From positions 1,302,001 to 1,366,000 of the forward strand of contig NZ_QFYQ01000001.1 of assembly GCF_003254475.1 (NCBI RefSeq): a DNA stretch of 64,000 nucleotides. The letters are read 5' to 3'. The position numbers were made by a program, and so were the translations under genes. The DNA comes from Phenylobacterium soli (GTDB lineage: Bacteria > Pseudomonadota > Alphaproteobacteria > Caulobacterales > Caulobacteraceae). Of this stretch, positions 1 through 8,765 are shown one piece after another (position 1 is the first letter of the stretch; each line of letters opens with the position of its first letter). A model generated the notes under the pieces. That model saw only the letters and a program-made list of their open reading frames with translations, was not told the DNA's origin and did no database searches.

Positions 1-1
1 G

Positions 2-130
2 CCGGTGCTCTATTTCGTCGATCCGAAGTACGCCTCGGACTTCGAGACCAAGGGCCAGAAGGAAGTGACGTTGTCCTACACCTTCTTCCCCGCGACCGAC
101 GCCAAGGCGCCGCCCGAAACGGCGCGCTGA
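2..130 (+). CDS. ctaG: Cytochrome c oxidase assembly protein CtaG (Cox11), C-terminal fragment
   Basis: The window opens inside this gene; only the last 42 residues are present. The tail VLYFVDPKY...VTLSYTFFPA is typical of the C-terminal beta-sandwich of CtaG/Cox11, a membrane-anchored copper chaperone that delivers copper to the CuB centre of cytochrome oxidase subunit I. It lies upstream of ctaE, a DUF983 gene and SURF1, a common alphaproteobacterial cytochrome oxidase cluster. The copper-binding Cys residues lie outside the window. The family call is fairly secure because the fragment and its neighbours agree. Confidence 0.85.
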   Translation, partial: PVLYFVDPKYASDFETKGQKEVTLSYTFFPATDAKAPPETAR

Positions 131-207
131 CGGCAGCGCCTGCAGCGCTGCGCCAGATCAAGGCGCGCGGGCGCGTGCGGGGGCTGAGTGGCCGGCGGAG
201 GTTCCGC

Positions 208-417
208 ATGCCGCTCTACCGCCTCGTCGTTCTCGATCCGCAAGGTCGGGTGACCCGTCGCTTCGAATTCCGAGCCGGCGATGACCTGGTCGCCGAAGCC
301 GCCGCCGAGCACCTCGGCGACCACCGGGTCAAGCAGTTGTGGGAGGGCGCGCGCTGGGTCCGCACCTGGGCGCCGCCGCCGTCCCGCGCGCCCGAGGCCG
401 GGGCGAAGTCGCACTGA
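208..417 (+). CDS. Small conserved-looking protein of unknown function (69 aa)
   Basis: The ATG at 208 follows a good ribosome binding site (GGAGG at about 197-201). An in-frame GTG at 175 would add 11 Arg-rich residues and is less likely. The product begins MPLYRLVVLDPQGRVTRRFEF and has an acidic, Ala-rich middle and a Pro/Ala-rich tail. It resembles short alphaproteobacterial proteins of the MP-Y-R-L-x-x-L-D-x-x-G-R-[VI] type that have no known function. No signal peptide, membrane segment or Cys is present. It sits between ctaG and ctaE in the same direction, so it may be cotranscribed with the oxidase genes, but nothing in it shows a role there. Confidence 0.6.
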   Translation: MPLYRLVVLDPQGRVTRRFEFRAGDDLVAEAAAEHLGDHRVKQLWEGARWVRTWAPPPSRAPEAGAKSH

Positions 418-517
418 GCCGGGGCGCACAGCGGGGCGCCGTTGGGTGAACTCGCGAATGCCGCGAGGACAGGGCGAGAATCACCTGCCGACCCCTTCGA
501 ATCGGCCGCGTTTCCCC

Positions 518-547
518 TTGGCGGATGACGCGGCTCAAGGCTATAGC
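518..547 (+). promoter_or_regulatory. Possible promoter for ctaE
   Basis: TTGGCGG (518-524) and GCTATAGC (540-547) resemble the Caulobacter housekeeping promoter elements TTGACGS and GCTANAWC, separated by 15 bases, one more than the usual range. The site lies 62 bases before ctaE in the 191-base gap after the small gene. No other signal was seen in that gap. Confidence 0.3.
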
Positions 548-609
548 GTCGGCTCGACTGCGCGCGACTCTCATTCGCGCGGGGGGAAATGTGAGGGGTT
601 AGGACCGCG

Positions 610-1482
610 ATGGCCCACGGCGACGTGAAGCACGACTACCACCTGGTGAACCCGAGCCCCTGGCCGCTGACCGGCTCGATCGCGGCGACGGTGATGGCTC
701 TGGGCGGCGTGACCTGGATGAAGGGTCTGTTCGGCCTTCCGGCGCATACGCCCTGGGTGTTCTTCGCGGGGCTGGCGGGCGTGCTCTACACCATGTTCGG
801 CTGGTGGCGCGACGTGGTGAAGGAAGCCAACGCGGGCGACCACACCCCGGTGGTCTCGATCGGCCTGCGCTACGGCATGATCCTGTTCATCGCCTCCGAG
901 GTGATGTTCTTCGTCGCCTGGTTCTGGATATTCTTCGAGATGGCCCTGTTCCACGGCCACCGGACGCTGTCGTCCATCGAGGAAGTGCGGACCGCCTGGG
1001 CCACCTGGCCGCCGCACGGCGTCGAGACGGTCCCGGCCTGGAACCTGCCGCTGGTCAACACCCTGACCCTGCTGCTCTCGGGCACCACGGTGACCTGGTC
1101 GCACCACGCGCTGCAGAGCGGCGACCGCAAGGGCGCCAAGATCGGCCTCCTGCTGACCATCCTGCTCGGCGTGATGTTCACCTCGATCCAGGCCTACGAG
1201 TACAGCCACATCATCGAGCACAAGTACTTCTTCTCGACGGAAGCGGCCAACGCCGGCCTCTACGGCTCGTCCTTCTTCATGGCCACCGGCTTCCACGGCT
1301 TCCACGTGCTCGTCGGCACCATCTTCCTGACGGTCTGCCTGATCCGCCTGCTGATGGGCGGTTTCACCCCCAAGCAGCACTTCGGCTTCGAAGCCGCCGC
1401 CTGGTACTGGCACTTCGTCGACGTGGTGTGGCTGTTCCTGTTCGCCTTCATCTACGTGATCTTCGGCACCCACGCCGGCTGA
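610..1482 (+). CDS. ctaE: Cytochrome c oxidase subunit III
   Basis: This 290-residue protein is subunit III of the aa3-type terminal oxidase in the inner membrane. Early motifs are [16 protein letters not shown] and [10 protein letters not shown]. Later ones are [11 protein letters not shown], which carries the buried acidic residue typical of subunit [16 protein letters not shown] and [16 protein letters not shown]. About seven hydrophobic segments are spread along it, and the length is normal for the bacterial form. It carries no redox centre; the family stabilises subunit I and lipid-filled oxygen channels. The DUF983 gene begins 5 bases after its stop, so the two are very likely cotranscribed. 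Confidence 0.97.
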   Translation: MAHGDVKHDYHLVNPSPWPLTGSIAATVMALGGVTWMKGLFGLPAHTPWVFFAGLAGVLYTMFGWWRDVVKEANAGDHTPVVSIGLRYGMILFIASEVMFFVAWFWIFFEMALFHGHRTLSSIEEVRTAWATWPPHGVETVPAWNLPLVNTLTLLLSGTTVTWSHHALQSGDRKGAKIGLLLTILLGVMFTSIQAYEYSHIIEHKYFFSTEAANAGLYGSSFFMATGFHGFHVLVGTIFLTVCLIRLLMGGFTPKQHFGFEAAAWYWHFVDVVWLFLFAFIYVIFGTHAG

Positions 1483-1486
1483 TGCG

Positions 1487-1843
1487 ATGAACAAGCCGAA
1501 CGCACTCGTGGCAGGGGCCCTGGGACGGTGCCCCAACTGCGGTGAGGGTCGGCTGTTCGAAGGGTTCCTGCGGGTCTCGCCCAGGTGCGAGGCCTGCGGG
1601 TACGACCTGGCCAAGGCCGATTCCGGCGACGGCCCGGCGGTGTTCGTGATCCTGATCGCCGGCTTCGTGGTGGCCTTCGCGGCCCTCATCACCGAGATCG
1701 CCGTCCATCCGCCCGTCTGGGTCCACCTGATCCTCTGGCTGCCCGCCACCCTCATCCTGTGCCTCGTCCTCCTTCGGCCGATGAAGGGGCTGATGTTGGC
1801 GGCGCAATTCATGAACAAGGCCTCCGAAGCGCGCCATGACTGA
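1487..1843 (+). CDS. DUF983 family membrane protein
   Basis: The 118-residue product has an N-terminal zinc-ribbon-like half with two CxxC pairs (CPNCGEG near residue 18 and CEACGYD near residue 37). Two hydrophobic segments follow (about residues 52-75 and 80-100). This is the DUF983 pattern commonly found between ctaE and SURF1 in alphaproteobacteria; the function is unknown and a role in oxidase assembly is inferred only from position. Its 3' end overlaps the SURF1 start by 8 bases, which indicates translational coupling. Confidence 0.9.
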   Translation: MNKPNALVAGALGRCPNCGEGRLFEGFLRVSPRCEACGYDLAKADSGDGPAVFVILIAGFVVAFAALITEIAVHPPVWVHLILWLPATLILCLVLLRPMKGLMLAAQFMNKASEARHD

Positions 1844-2570
1844 GGCGCGCGGCGGCGCCGGCCGCGCCGCGTTTCCGGTCGGCCTGACCATCGCCGTGGC
1901 GATCTGCCTGGCGATCCTCGTCGGCCTCGGCGTGTGGCAGCTGCAGCGCCTCAAGTGGAAAGAGGGCCTCCTGGCCCACATCGCCGCCCTGCAGTCGGCG
2001 AAGGCGGTCGACATCGGTCCGGTGATGGGCGCCCTCGGCGAGGGCCGCGACGTCGACTTCACGCGGGTGACCGCGGTGTGCCCGGGCCTGGCGACCGCGC
2101 CGTTCCTCGAACTCGACGGTCTGCGCGACGGCCAGGCCGGGGTGCGCCTGATCTCCGCCTGTCCCGTCGAAAGCGCCCGCTATCGCACGGTGCTGGTCGA
2201 TCGCGGCTTCATCCCCGACACCGCGGCTGCGCGGCCGAAGGTGGACGCCGCCGCGAGCGCCCCGGTGCGGCTGACCGGCGTGCTGCGCCGGCCGGACAAG
2301 CCGAACTTCATGGCCCCGGCCAACCAGCCCGGCCACTGGTTCACCCGCGACGTCGCCGCCATGGCCGCGGCGCTGAAGGCGGCGCAGCCCGCGCCCGTGT
2401 TCCTGTCCGCCGAGACCCCGACCAATCCCGAGCTGCCGGTCCTGGTCCCGGCGCCGCTGCCGGGGGAGATCCCCAACCGGCACCTCGAGTACGCGCTCAC
2501 CTGGTTCGGCCTTGCCGCGGCCCTGCTCGGCGTCTATGCCGCCGTGCTTTTCCGAAGGACGAGGGCCTGA
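1836..2570 (+). CDS. SURF1 family cytochrome oxidase biogenesis protein
   Basis: The 244-residue protein has the SURF1 layout. An N-terminal membrane helix (about residues 12-33) is followed at once by the family motif GVWQLQRLKWKEGLL. A periplasmic domain then carries VDRGFIPD and LTGVLRRPDKPNFM, with NHL-like residues (NRHLEYALTWFGLA) leading into a second C-terminal helix. Bacterial Surf1 proteins bind heme a and help insert it into oxidase subunit I. The stop codon overlaps the thrC start (TGATG). Confidence 0.93.
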   Translation: MTEARGGAGRAAFPVGLTIAVAICLAILVGLGVWQLQRLKWKEGLLAHIAALQSAKAVDIGPVMGALGEGRDVDFTRVTAVCPGLATAPFLELDGLRDGQAGVRLISACPVESARYRTVLVDRGFIPDTAAARPKVDAAASAPVRLTGVLRRPDKPNFMAPANQPGHWFTRDVAAMAAALKAAQPAPVFLSAETPTNPELPVLVPAPLPGEIPNRHLEYALTWFGLAAALLGVYAAVLFRRTRA

Positions 2571-3961
2571 TGCGCTACATCTCCACGCGGGGCGGATCGC
2601 CCGCGGTGGGCTTCGCCGACGCGGTGCTGGCCGGCCTGGCTCCCGACGGCGGCCTCTATGTGCCCGAGGCCTGGCCGCAGTTCTCGGCCGACGAGATCCG
2701 CGGCTTCCTGGGACGGCCCTACCACGAGGTGGCGGCCGCGGTGATCGGCGCCTTCGCCGGCGACGAGATCCCGCGCGACGTGCTGCTGGAGATGTGCCGC
2801 GAGGCCTACGCGACCTTCAACCACGCCGCCGTGGTTCCGCTGGTCCAGGTCGCGCCCGGCGCGTTCATCGCCGAGCTCTTCCACGGTCCGAGCCTCGCCT
2901 TCAAGGACGTCGCCATGCAGATCCTGGCGCGTCTTTACGACCACCTGCTGGGTCAGGAGGGCCGGGTCCAGACCATCCTCTGCGCGACCTCCGGCGACAC
3001 CGGCGGTGCGGCGGTGGAGGCCTTCCGCGGCCGCAAGAACGTCAAGGTCGTCGCGCTCTTCCCGCAGGGGCGCATCTCCGAGGTCCAGCGCCGGTTCATG
3101 ACCACGGCGGAAGAGGCGAACGTCGGCTGCGTCGCCGTCGCCGGGACCTTCGACGACTGCCAGGCGATCGTGAAGGACATCTTCGCCGACCAGGCGCTGC
3201 GCCAGGCGGTGGACCTTTCGGGCGTGAACTCGATCAATTTCGCCCGCATCGCGGCCCAGGCGGTCTATTACTTCACCACGGCGGTTGCCGTGGGCGCGCC
3301 GGACCGGGCGGTGAGCTTCTGCGTCCCGTCGGGCAACTTCGGCGACGCCTTCGCAGGCTACGTGGCGCACCGCATGGGCCTGCCGATCCAGCGGATCATC
3401 GCGGCGACCAACGCCAACGATATCCTGGCCCGTGCGTTCGAGGAGGGCCGCTACGCCCGCGGCCAGGTGCAGCCGACCATCTCGCCCGCCATGGACATCC
3501 AGGCCGCCTCCAACTTCGAACGCCTCTATTTCGAAGCCGCCCGCCGCGACGCGGTGGAGACGACGCGCGCCTTCCAGGCCTTCGGCAGCGCCGGGGCCAT
3601 CGACGTGCCGCCGCAGGCGCTGGCCTACATGCGCGAGCTGTTCCGCGGGGTGTCGGTGAGCGAGGACGAGATCCGCCGCACGATCCTGTCGACGCTCAAT
3701 GAGACCGGCGAACTGATCGATCCGCACACCGCGGTCGCGGTCGCGGGCCTCGGCAAGGTGGCGGGCACGCCCGATCCGGTGATCGTGCTCTCGACCGCCC
3801 ACCCGGCCAAGTTCCCGGAGGACGTGACGGAGGCCGCAGGCCTCGCGCCCGAGCTGCCGCGCGGCGCCGCCAACCTGGCGGCCCGGCCCGAGCGCTTCGA
3901 CGCCCTGCCGGCCGAGGCCACCGCCATCAAGGCCTATGTCCGCGCCTTCGCAGAAGCCTGA
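2570..3961 (+). CDS. thrC: Threonine synthase
   Basis: This 463-residue PLP enzyme converts O-phosphohomoserine to threonine. It starts MRYISTRGG as usual for the longer (E. coli/yeast-like) class. It has ELFHGPSLAFKDVAMQ with the PLP Lys, then SGDTGGAAVEAF, VNSINFARI and CVPSGNFGDAFAGY, and ends with FPEDV and a short C-terminal tail. ATG overlaps the SURF1 stop. The reading frame is open far upstream inside SURF1, but homology begins only at this ATG. Its presence in an oxidase cluster is positional rather than functional. Confidence 0.96.
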   Translation: MRYISTRGGSPAVGFADAVLAGLAPDGGLYVPEAWPQFSADEIRGFLGRPYHEVAAAVIGAFAGDEIPRDVLLEMCREAYATFNHAAVVPLVQVAPGAFIAELFHGPSLAFKDVAMQILARLYDHLLGQEGRVQTILCATSGDTGGAAVEAFRGRKNVKVVALFPQGRISEVQRRFMTTAEEANVGCVAVAGTFDDCQAIVKDIFADQALRQAVDLSGVNSINFARIAAQAVYYFTTAVAVGAPDRAVSFCVPSGNFGDAFAGYVAHRMGLPIQRIIAATNANDILARAFEEGRYARGQVQPTISPAMDIQAASNFERLYFEAARRDAVETTRAFQAFGSAGAIDVPPQALAYMRELFRGVSVSEDEIRRTILSTLNETGELIDPHTAVAVAGLGKVAGTPDPVIVLSTAHPAKFPEDVTEAAGLAPELPRGAANLAARPERFDALPAEATAIKAYVRAFAEA

Positions 3962-5231
3962 GCCCAAGGGCCTGCCGATCCATCGGCTCGGCGATGGCGT
4001 GCGCGTGATCTGCGATCCCATGCCGGGCCTGCAGACCGTGGCGCTTTCGGTCGTCGCCGGCCGCGGCGCGCGCTTCGAACCGAAGGACCGCTCCGGCTGG
4101 TCGCACCTTCTTGAGCACATGGTGTTCAAGGGCGCGGGCGAGCGCTCGGCCAAGGACATCGTCGAGGCCATCGAGGCCGAGGGCGGTCAGATCAACGCCG
4201 CCACGGGCTATGAGCGGACCAGCTACCAGGTGCGGGCCCTGGCGCACGGCCTCGACCTCGGCGTCGGGGTGATCGCCGATCTGGTGCAGCGGCCGACCCT
4301 CGCCGCCGAGGATCTGCGTCGGGAGAAGCAGGTGGTCGGCCAGGAGATCGCCGAGGCGGCCGATACGCCCGACGACCTCGTCTTCGAGCTGGCGCAGGAG
4401 GCCGCCTTCGACGGCCACGCCCTGGGGCGCTCGATCCTCGGCACCACCGCCTCGATCCGCGACGCGAGCCCGCAGACCCTGGGCGAATGGCGCGCGGCGC
4501 TCTATGCGCCGGAGACCCTGGTGGTCAGCGCCGCCGGCGCGGTGGATGAAGCCCAGCTGCTCGAGCTGGTGGAGCGGGACTTCGGCCAGATGCGCGGCGG
4601 CGCGGCGCTCGCCACATCCGAGCCGGCGGCGTTCAGCGGCGGCCTGCGGCCGGTCTCCAAGAAGCTGGAGCAGGCCAACCTCGTGATGCTGCTGCCGACC
4701 GTGGGCGCGCGCCATCCCGACTACTTCGCCCTGCGCCTGCTGGCCGAGATCCTCGGCGGCGGCATGGCCTCGCGCCTGTTCCAGGAGGCGCGGGAGAAGC
4801 GCGGCCTCGCCTACGCCATCGACGCCTACGCCGAGACCTATTCCGACACCGGCGTGCTCGGCGTCTTCGCCGGCTGCGCGGCCTCCGATGCGGCCGAGCT
4901 CGCCAAGGTGACGGCGGACGAGATCGCCGGCATGACCGCGGCGGTCGGCGGGGCGGAGCTCGCCCGGGCCAAGGCGCAGCTCAAGGGCGCGATGTTCATG
5001 GCCCGGGAATCGGCCCTGTCGCGCGCCGAACAGGCGGCGGCCCAGGCCCTGCTGTTCGACCGTACGCTGGAGCCGGAGGAAGTGGCCGCCGAGATCGACG
5101 CGGTGACCTCGGCCGACCTCGTTCGCCTCACCGAGGCCATGCTGCAGCCGGGCCGCGCCGCGGTGGCCGTGCTGGGCCCCAAGGCGGCGCTCGGCGCGGC
5201 CGAGGGCTTCCAGCGGGCGCTATTCGGCTAA
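3936..5231 (+). CDS. M16 family zinc metallopeptidase (processing-peptidase-like)
   Basis: The 431-residue protein has the inverted zinc motif HLLEH (residues 57-61), followed about 75 residues later by an EKQVVGQEI segment that should supply the third ligand. GGQINAATGYERTSY and the second-domain motif GGGMASRLFQEAREKRGLAY are also typical of the M16 family. Single-copy, about 430-residue members in alphaproteobacteria resemble the mitochondrial processing peptidase beta subunit. No signal peptide is seen, so the enzyme is probably cytoplasmic. It starts inside the thrC 3' end (26-base overlap), which argues for coupled translation. Confidence 0.93.
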   Translation: MSAPSQKPEPKGLPIHRLGDGVRVICDPMPGLQTVALSVVAGRGARFEPKDRSGWSHLLEHMVFKGAGERSAKDIVEAIEAEGGQINAATGYERTSYQVRALAHGLDLGVGVIADLVQRPTLAAEDLRREKQVVGQEIAEAADTPDDLVFELAQEAAFDGHALGRSILGTTASIRDASPQTLGEWRAALYAPETLVVSAAGAVDEAQLLELVERDFGQMRGGAALATSEPAAFSGGLRPVSKKLEQANLVMLLPTVGARHPDYFALRLLAEILGGGMASRLFQEAREKRGLAYAIDAYAETYSDTGVLGVFAGCAASDAAELAKVTADEIAGMTAAVGGAELARAKAQLKGAMFMARESALSRAEQAAAQALLFDRTLEPEEVAAEIDAVTSADLVRLTEAMLQPGRAAVAVLGPKAALGAAEGFQRALFG

Positions 5232-5269
5232 AGCCTTGACGCGCCCGCGAATTCCGCGAGGCTCGCCGC

Positions 5270-5881
5270 ATGGCGCTGCTCGATTGGATCGCCCCCGAAA
5301 GCAGCCTTCGCGTCGAAGGCCACGGCGTCGTGCTGCGTCCGCCGCGGGCGTCGGACTACCTCGCCTGGCGCGAGCTGCGCGCGGCCTCGCGATCCTTCCT
5401 GCAACCGTGGGAGCCGACCTGGCCGGCCGACGACCTGACCCGGGCGGCGTTCCGCCGGCGTCTGGCGGCCTACGCGCGCGATCGCGAGCTCGGCGCGGCC
5501 TATGCCTTTTTCGTGCTGCGCGCCCATGACGAGGCGCTGACCGGCGGGATCACGCTGTCCAACGTCCGCCGTGGCGTCGCCCAGATGGGCACCATCGGCT
5601 ACTGGTGCGGCCAGCCCTTCACCCGCCAGGGCCTCACGCTGGCGGCCGTGCGGTCGATGAGCGACTTCGCTTTCCGCACCCTCGGCCTCCACCGCCTGGA
5701 AGCGGCCTGCATTCCGGAGAACGAGCCCTCGCGGACCCTGCTGCTGAAGGCGGGCTTCGCCGAGGAGGGGCAGGCCAAGGCTTATCTGAAAATTAACGGC
5801 GCCTGGCGAGACCATGTGCTGTTCGGCCTGGTGTCCCCGATCCAGGGGCTCGAGGGGCCGGACGAGGGGGTGTCCGTCTGA
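5270..5881 (+). CDS. GNAT family N-acetyltransferase, RimJ-like
   Basis: This 203-residue protein resembles the RimJ/RimL branch of GNAT enzymes, which acetylate protein N-termini or amino groups using acetyl-CoA. VLRPPRASDYLAWREL is the N-terminal signature. A central beta-bulge precedes YWCGQPFTRQGLTLAAV, where the pyrophosphate-binding loop should lie, and HRLEAACIPENEPSRTLLLKAGF is the C-terminal motif. The substrate cannot be told from sequence. It lies 38 bases after the M16 peptidase gene and 48 bases before the phosphodiesterase gene, all in one direction. Confidence 0.9.
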   Translation: MALLDWIAPESSLRVEGHGVVLRPPRASDYLAWRELRAASRSFLQPWEPTWPADDLTRAAFRRRLAAYARDRELGAAYAFFVLRAHDEALTGGITLSNVRRGVAQMGTIGYWCGQPFTRQGLTLAAVRSMSDFAFRTLGLHRLEAACIPENEPSRTLLLKAGFAEEGQAKAYLKINGAWRDHVLFGLVSPIQGLEGPDEGVSV

Positions 5882-5929
5882 TCGGCGCCTCCGGGACCTA
5901 GCGCTTCGGATTCAGGCGACCCTTCAACG

Positions 5930-7594
5930 ATGCCGACCGGCTGGATGTGGGATGCGACGACCACGCTGGAGGCGCTCGGCGCCGCCGATGTGGCGCTCTG
6001 GCTGTGGGAGCCGGAGAACGATCGCCTGCGCCTGACCGGCGCCACCCGCGCTCTCGGCCTTGGCCCGCTCAGCCCCGACTGTTCTTCCGCCGCGCTCCGC
6101 GCCCTGTCCCTGCCGCAGGACCGCGCCTTCGCCGAGGACATCCTGCGCATCCGCGAACCGGGCGCAGAGGTGGCCGTGCGGCTGCGCATGCGGGCGGGCG
6201 GCGTCTGCATCTGGCGGGGAGTGTGGCTGGAGGACGGTTGCCGCGCCGCCGGCGTCGTGGCGCTGGAATCGCGTTTCGCCGCCTCCGACCAGGACGGCCT
6301 GACGGGCCTGCTTGACCGCGGCGGCTTCCTCGCCGGCGCGCGCGAGCGGCTGCAGGCGGCGGGCCGCCACGAGCTGATCGTCGCCGACCTCGACCGGCTT
6401 CGCCGACTCAACGAGGCCCTCGGCCACGAGCGCGCCGATCTCGTGCTGGCGGCCCTGGGCTCCCGCCTCGCCGCCGCCTTCCCGGCCGGAGCGCTGCTCG
6501 GCCGGATCGGCGAGGACGAATTCGCGGCGCTCGCACCGGTGGAGGTCTCGCCGGGGCCGGACGCCCTGCGACGCGCCCTGGAGCAGCCCCTCCGCGTGGC
6601 CGGCTTTGACATCCATCCGACCCTCTCGATCGGCGCGGTGGAGGCCAGCGGCGGCCTCGACGCGCCGGAAGCCGCCGAGCTGCTGCGCCGGGCGGAGCTG
6701 GCGGTGGAGTCGGCCAAGAGCCACGGCCGCGGCGGGGCGGCGGCCTACGGGCGGACGCTGGAGACCGACGGCCTCTCGCGCCTCGCCCTGGAAGGCGATC
6801 TGCGCGGCGCCATGGCCCGCGGCGAGCTCGCGCCCTACTACCAGCCGATCGTCCGGCTTTCGACGGGCGCCCTGTCGGGCTTCGAGGCCCTGGTCCGGTG
6901 GCGCCATCCGCGACGCGGCCTGCTCACGCCCGAACAGTTCCTGCCCCTGCTCGACGAGATGGGCCTGATGCGCGAGCTGGGCGCGATGATGATGCGCGAG
7001 GCCGCCCGCCAGCTTTCGCAGTGGCGGCTGCGTCACCGCGCGGCGGGCGAGCTGAGCGTGGCGGTGAACCTCTCCACCGGCGAGATCGACCGGCCCGACC
7101 TGGTGGCCGACGTCGCCCGGATCCGCCAGGAGACCGGCCTGCCGCCGGGCGCTCTGAAGCTCGAGGTCACCGAGAGCGACGTGATGCGCGACCCCGACCG
7201 CGCGGCGGTGATCCTGGAGGATCTGCGCGCCGCGGGCGCGGGCCTGGCGCTCGACGACTTCGGCACCGGCTTCTCGTCCCTGAGCTACCTGACGCGCCTG
7301 CCGTTCGACACCCTGAAGATCGACCGCTACTTCGTGCGCACCATGGCCACCAACACCGGGTCGGCGAAGATCGTCTCCTCGGTGGTGAAGCTCGGCCAGG
7401 ACCTGTCGCTGGAAGTCGTGGCGGAAGGCGTGGAGAACGCCGGCATGGCCCGCCAGCTGCTGGCGCTCGGCTGCGACTACGGCCAGGGCTTCGGCTATGC
7501 GCCGGCGCTGTCGGCCCAGGAGGCCGAGGTCTATCTCAACGAAAGCTATGTGGACGGCGCGGCGCCGGTGAAGGCGCGGGGCAGCCGCGGCTAG
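5930..7594 (+). CDS. pdeA: PdeA-like cyclic-di-GMP phosphodiesterase (PAS-GEDEF-EAL)
   Basis: The 554-residue protein has a PAS-like N-terminal domain (about 15-115), a GGDEF-fold domain (about 120-275) and an EAL domain (about 285-535). The diguanylate cyclase signature is degenerate (RIGEDEF instead of GGDEF). The EAL domain is intact (FEALVRW, LDDFGTGFSSL, KIDRYFV, EVVAEGVE). C. crescentus PdeA (CC3396) has the same layout, a GEDEF motif that binds GTP and activates the EAL domain, and a similar gene neighbourhood. The protein ends in Arg-Gly; the C-terminus of Caulobacter PdeA is, as I recall, needed for ClpXP degradation. The function is therefore lowering c-di-GMP, probably at the swarmer pole; orthology is inferred. 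Confidence 0.88.
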   Translation: MPTGWMWDATTTLEALGAADVALWLWEPENDRLRLTGATRALGLGPLSPDCSSAALRALSLPQDRAFAEDILRIREPGAEVAVRLRMRAGGVCIWRGVWLEDGCRAAGVVALESRFAASDQDGLTGLLDRGGFLAGARERLQAAGRHELIVADLDRLRRLNEALGHERADLVLAALGSRLAAAFPAGALLGRIGEDEFAALAPVEVSPGPDALRRALEQPLRVAGFDIHPTLSIGAVEASGGLDAPEAAELLRRAELAVESAKSHGRGGAAAYGRTLETDGLSRLALEGDLRGAMARGELAPYYQPIVRLSTGALSGFEALVRWRHPRRGLLTPEQFLPLLDEMGLMRELGAMMMREAARQLSQWRLRHRAAGELSVAVNLSTGEIDRPDLVADVARIRQETGLPPGALKLEVTESDVMRDPDRAAVILEDLRAAGAGLALDDFGTGFSSLSYLTRLPFDTLKIDRYFVRTMATNTGSAKIVSSVVKLGQDLSLEVVAEGVENAGMARQLLALGCDYGQGFGYAPALSAQEAEVYLNESYVDGAAPVKARGSRG

Positions 7595-7601
7595 GGCCGC
7601 G

Positions 7602-8165
7602 TCAGGCGCGGCCGGCGATACTGCTCAGGCGGTCCGGATCGACCCCGATCTTGGCCAGGGCCCGGCTCCACTTGGTCTCGTAGTCGGCGTCGAAGACCAG
7701 GGCCTCGTCGGGCTCGCAGGTGAGCCAGACGTTTTCCTTGATCTCGTCTTCCAGCTGGCCGCCGCCCCAGCCGGCGTAGCCCAGGGCCAGGAAGGCGCGG
7801 CGCGGCTGCTGCTTGTGCTGGGCGATCGCCTCGAGAACTTCGCGGGTGGCGGTGAGGCCCAGGCCCGCGCCGATTTCGAGGCTGTGATCGGTCATGTAGT
7901 CGTCGGTATGGACGACGAAGCCGCGCTCGCGCTCCACCGGCCCGCCGATGAGCACAAGGTCGGGCGGCAGGACGATGCTGGTCTTGATGTCGAGCCGGGT
8001 CAGCAGGTCGGGAAGCGTCAGTCCCTCCACCGGCCGATTGACCGCAACGCCCATCGCATGCTGCCCGTCGTGGGCGCAGACGAGGATCAGCGCCCGCTCG
8101 AACCGGGGATCGGAGATGCCCGGCATGGCGATCAGCAGCTGGCCGGAGAAGAAACCGCCTTGCAT
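7602..8165 (-). CDS. YqgE/AlgH family protein (DUF179)
   Basis: The 187-residue product starts MQGGFFSGQLLIAMPG and contains DPRFERALILVCAHD, GVAVNRP, IGGPVERERGFVVH and GYAGWGGGQLEDEI, which are the conserved blocks of the YqgE/AlgH family. The family's biochemical role is unsettled despite the AlgH name. The ATG at 8165 was chosen because homology begins there; the upstream open frame is not conserved-looking. It converges on the phosphodiesterase gene with a 7-base gap and is divergent from the peroxiredoxin gene. Confidence 0.93.
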   Translation of the reverse strand: MQGGFFSGQLLIAMPGISDPRFERALILVCAHDGQHAMGVAVNRPVEGLTLPDLLTRLDIKTSIVLPPDLVLIGGPVERERGFVVHTDDYMTDHSLEIGAGLGLTATREVLEAIAQHKQQPRRAFLALGYAGWGGGQLEDEIKENVWLTCEPDEALVFDADYETKWSRALAKIGVDPDRLSSIAGRA

Positions 8166-8282
8166 CGTCGCCCAATTTGGCGGGGATGATGGCGTATTCA
8201 AGGGCCGTTTTGGCGCGCCTGCGGTTGCGCCCGCCGCCGGGGCCCTTATCTGCGAAGCTTCGCAAAGGGAGAGGATGCGGCC

Positions 8283-8765
8283 ATGACCATCAAAGTTGGC
8301 GACAAGCTGCCGAACGTGACGCTGACCCAGGCCACGGCCGAAGGGCCCAAGCCGGTGTCGAGCGAGGAGTTCTTCAAGGGCCGCAAGGTGGCCCTTTTCG
8401 CCCTGCCGGGCGCGTTCACGCCGACCTGCTCGGCCAAGCACCTGCCGGGCTTCAAGCAGCTGTCGCAGGACATCAAGGGCAAGGGCGTCGACGTGATCGC
8501 CTGCCTCTCGGTGAACGACGCCTTCGTCATGCGCGCTTGGGGCGAAGACCAGGCGGTCGGCGAGGACATCGTCATGCTGGCCGACGGCGGCGCCGAGTTC
8601 ACCAAGGCCGTGGGCCTGGACTTCGACGCTTCCAAGTTCGGCATGGGCCTGCGCTCGCAGCGCTACTCGATGATCGTCGAAGACGGCGTGGTGAAGGAGC
8701 TCAACGTCGAGGCGCCGGGCGAATTCAAGGTGTCCTCAGCCGAGTACCTGATGGCCCAGCTCTAG
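8283..8765 (+). CDS. Peroxiredoxin, Prx5 (redoxin) type
   Basis: The 160-residue protein reduces hydrogen peroxide and alkyl peroxides with thiol donors. The peroxidatic Cys49 sits in [16 protein letters not shown], the Prx5-class signature, and Cys74 (VIACLSVND) could be a resolving residue or a glutathione-linked site. [14 protein letters not shown] near the C-terminus is typical. Its length is normal for the class and no export signal is visible, so it should be cytoplasmic. The stop codon overlaps, on the opposite strand, the stop of the Aag-type glycosylase gene (CTAG at 8762-8765). Confidence 0.95.
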   Translation: MTIKVGDKLPNVTLTQATAEGPKPVSSEEFFKGRKVALFALPGAFTPTCSAKHLPGFKQLSQDIKGKGVDVIACLSVNDAFVMRAWGEDQAVGEDIVMLADGGAEFTKAVGLDFDASKFGMGLRSQRYSMIVEDGVVKELNVEAPGEFKVSSAEYLMAQL

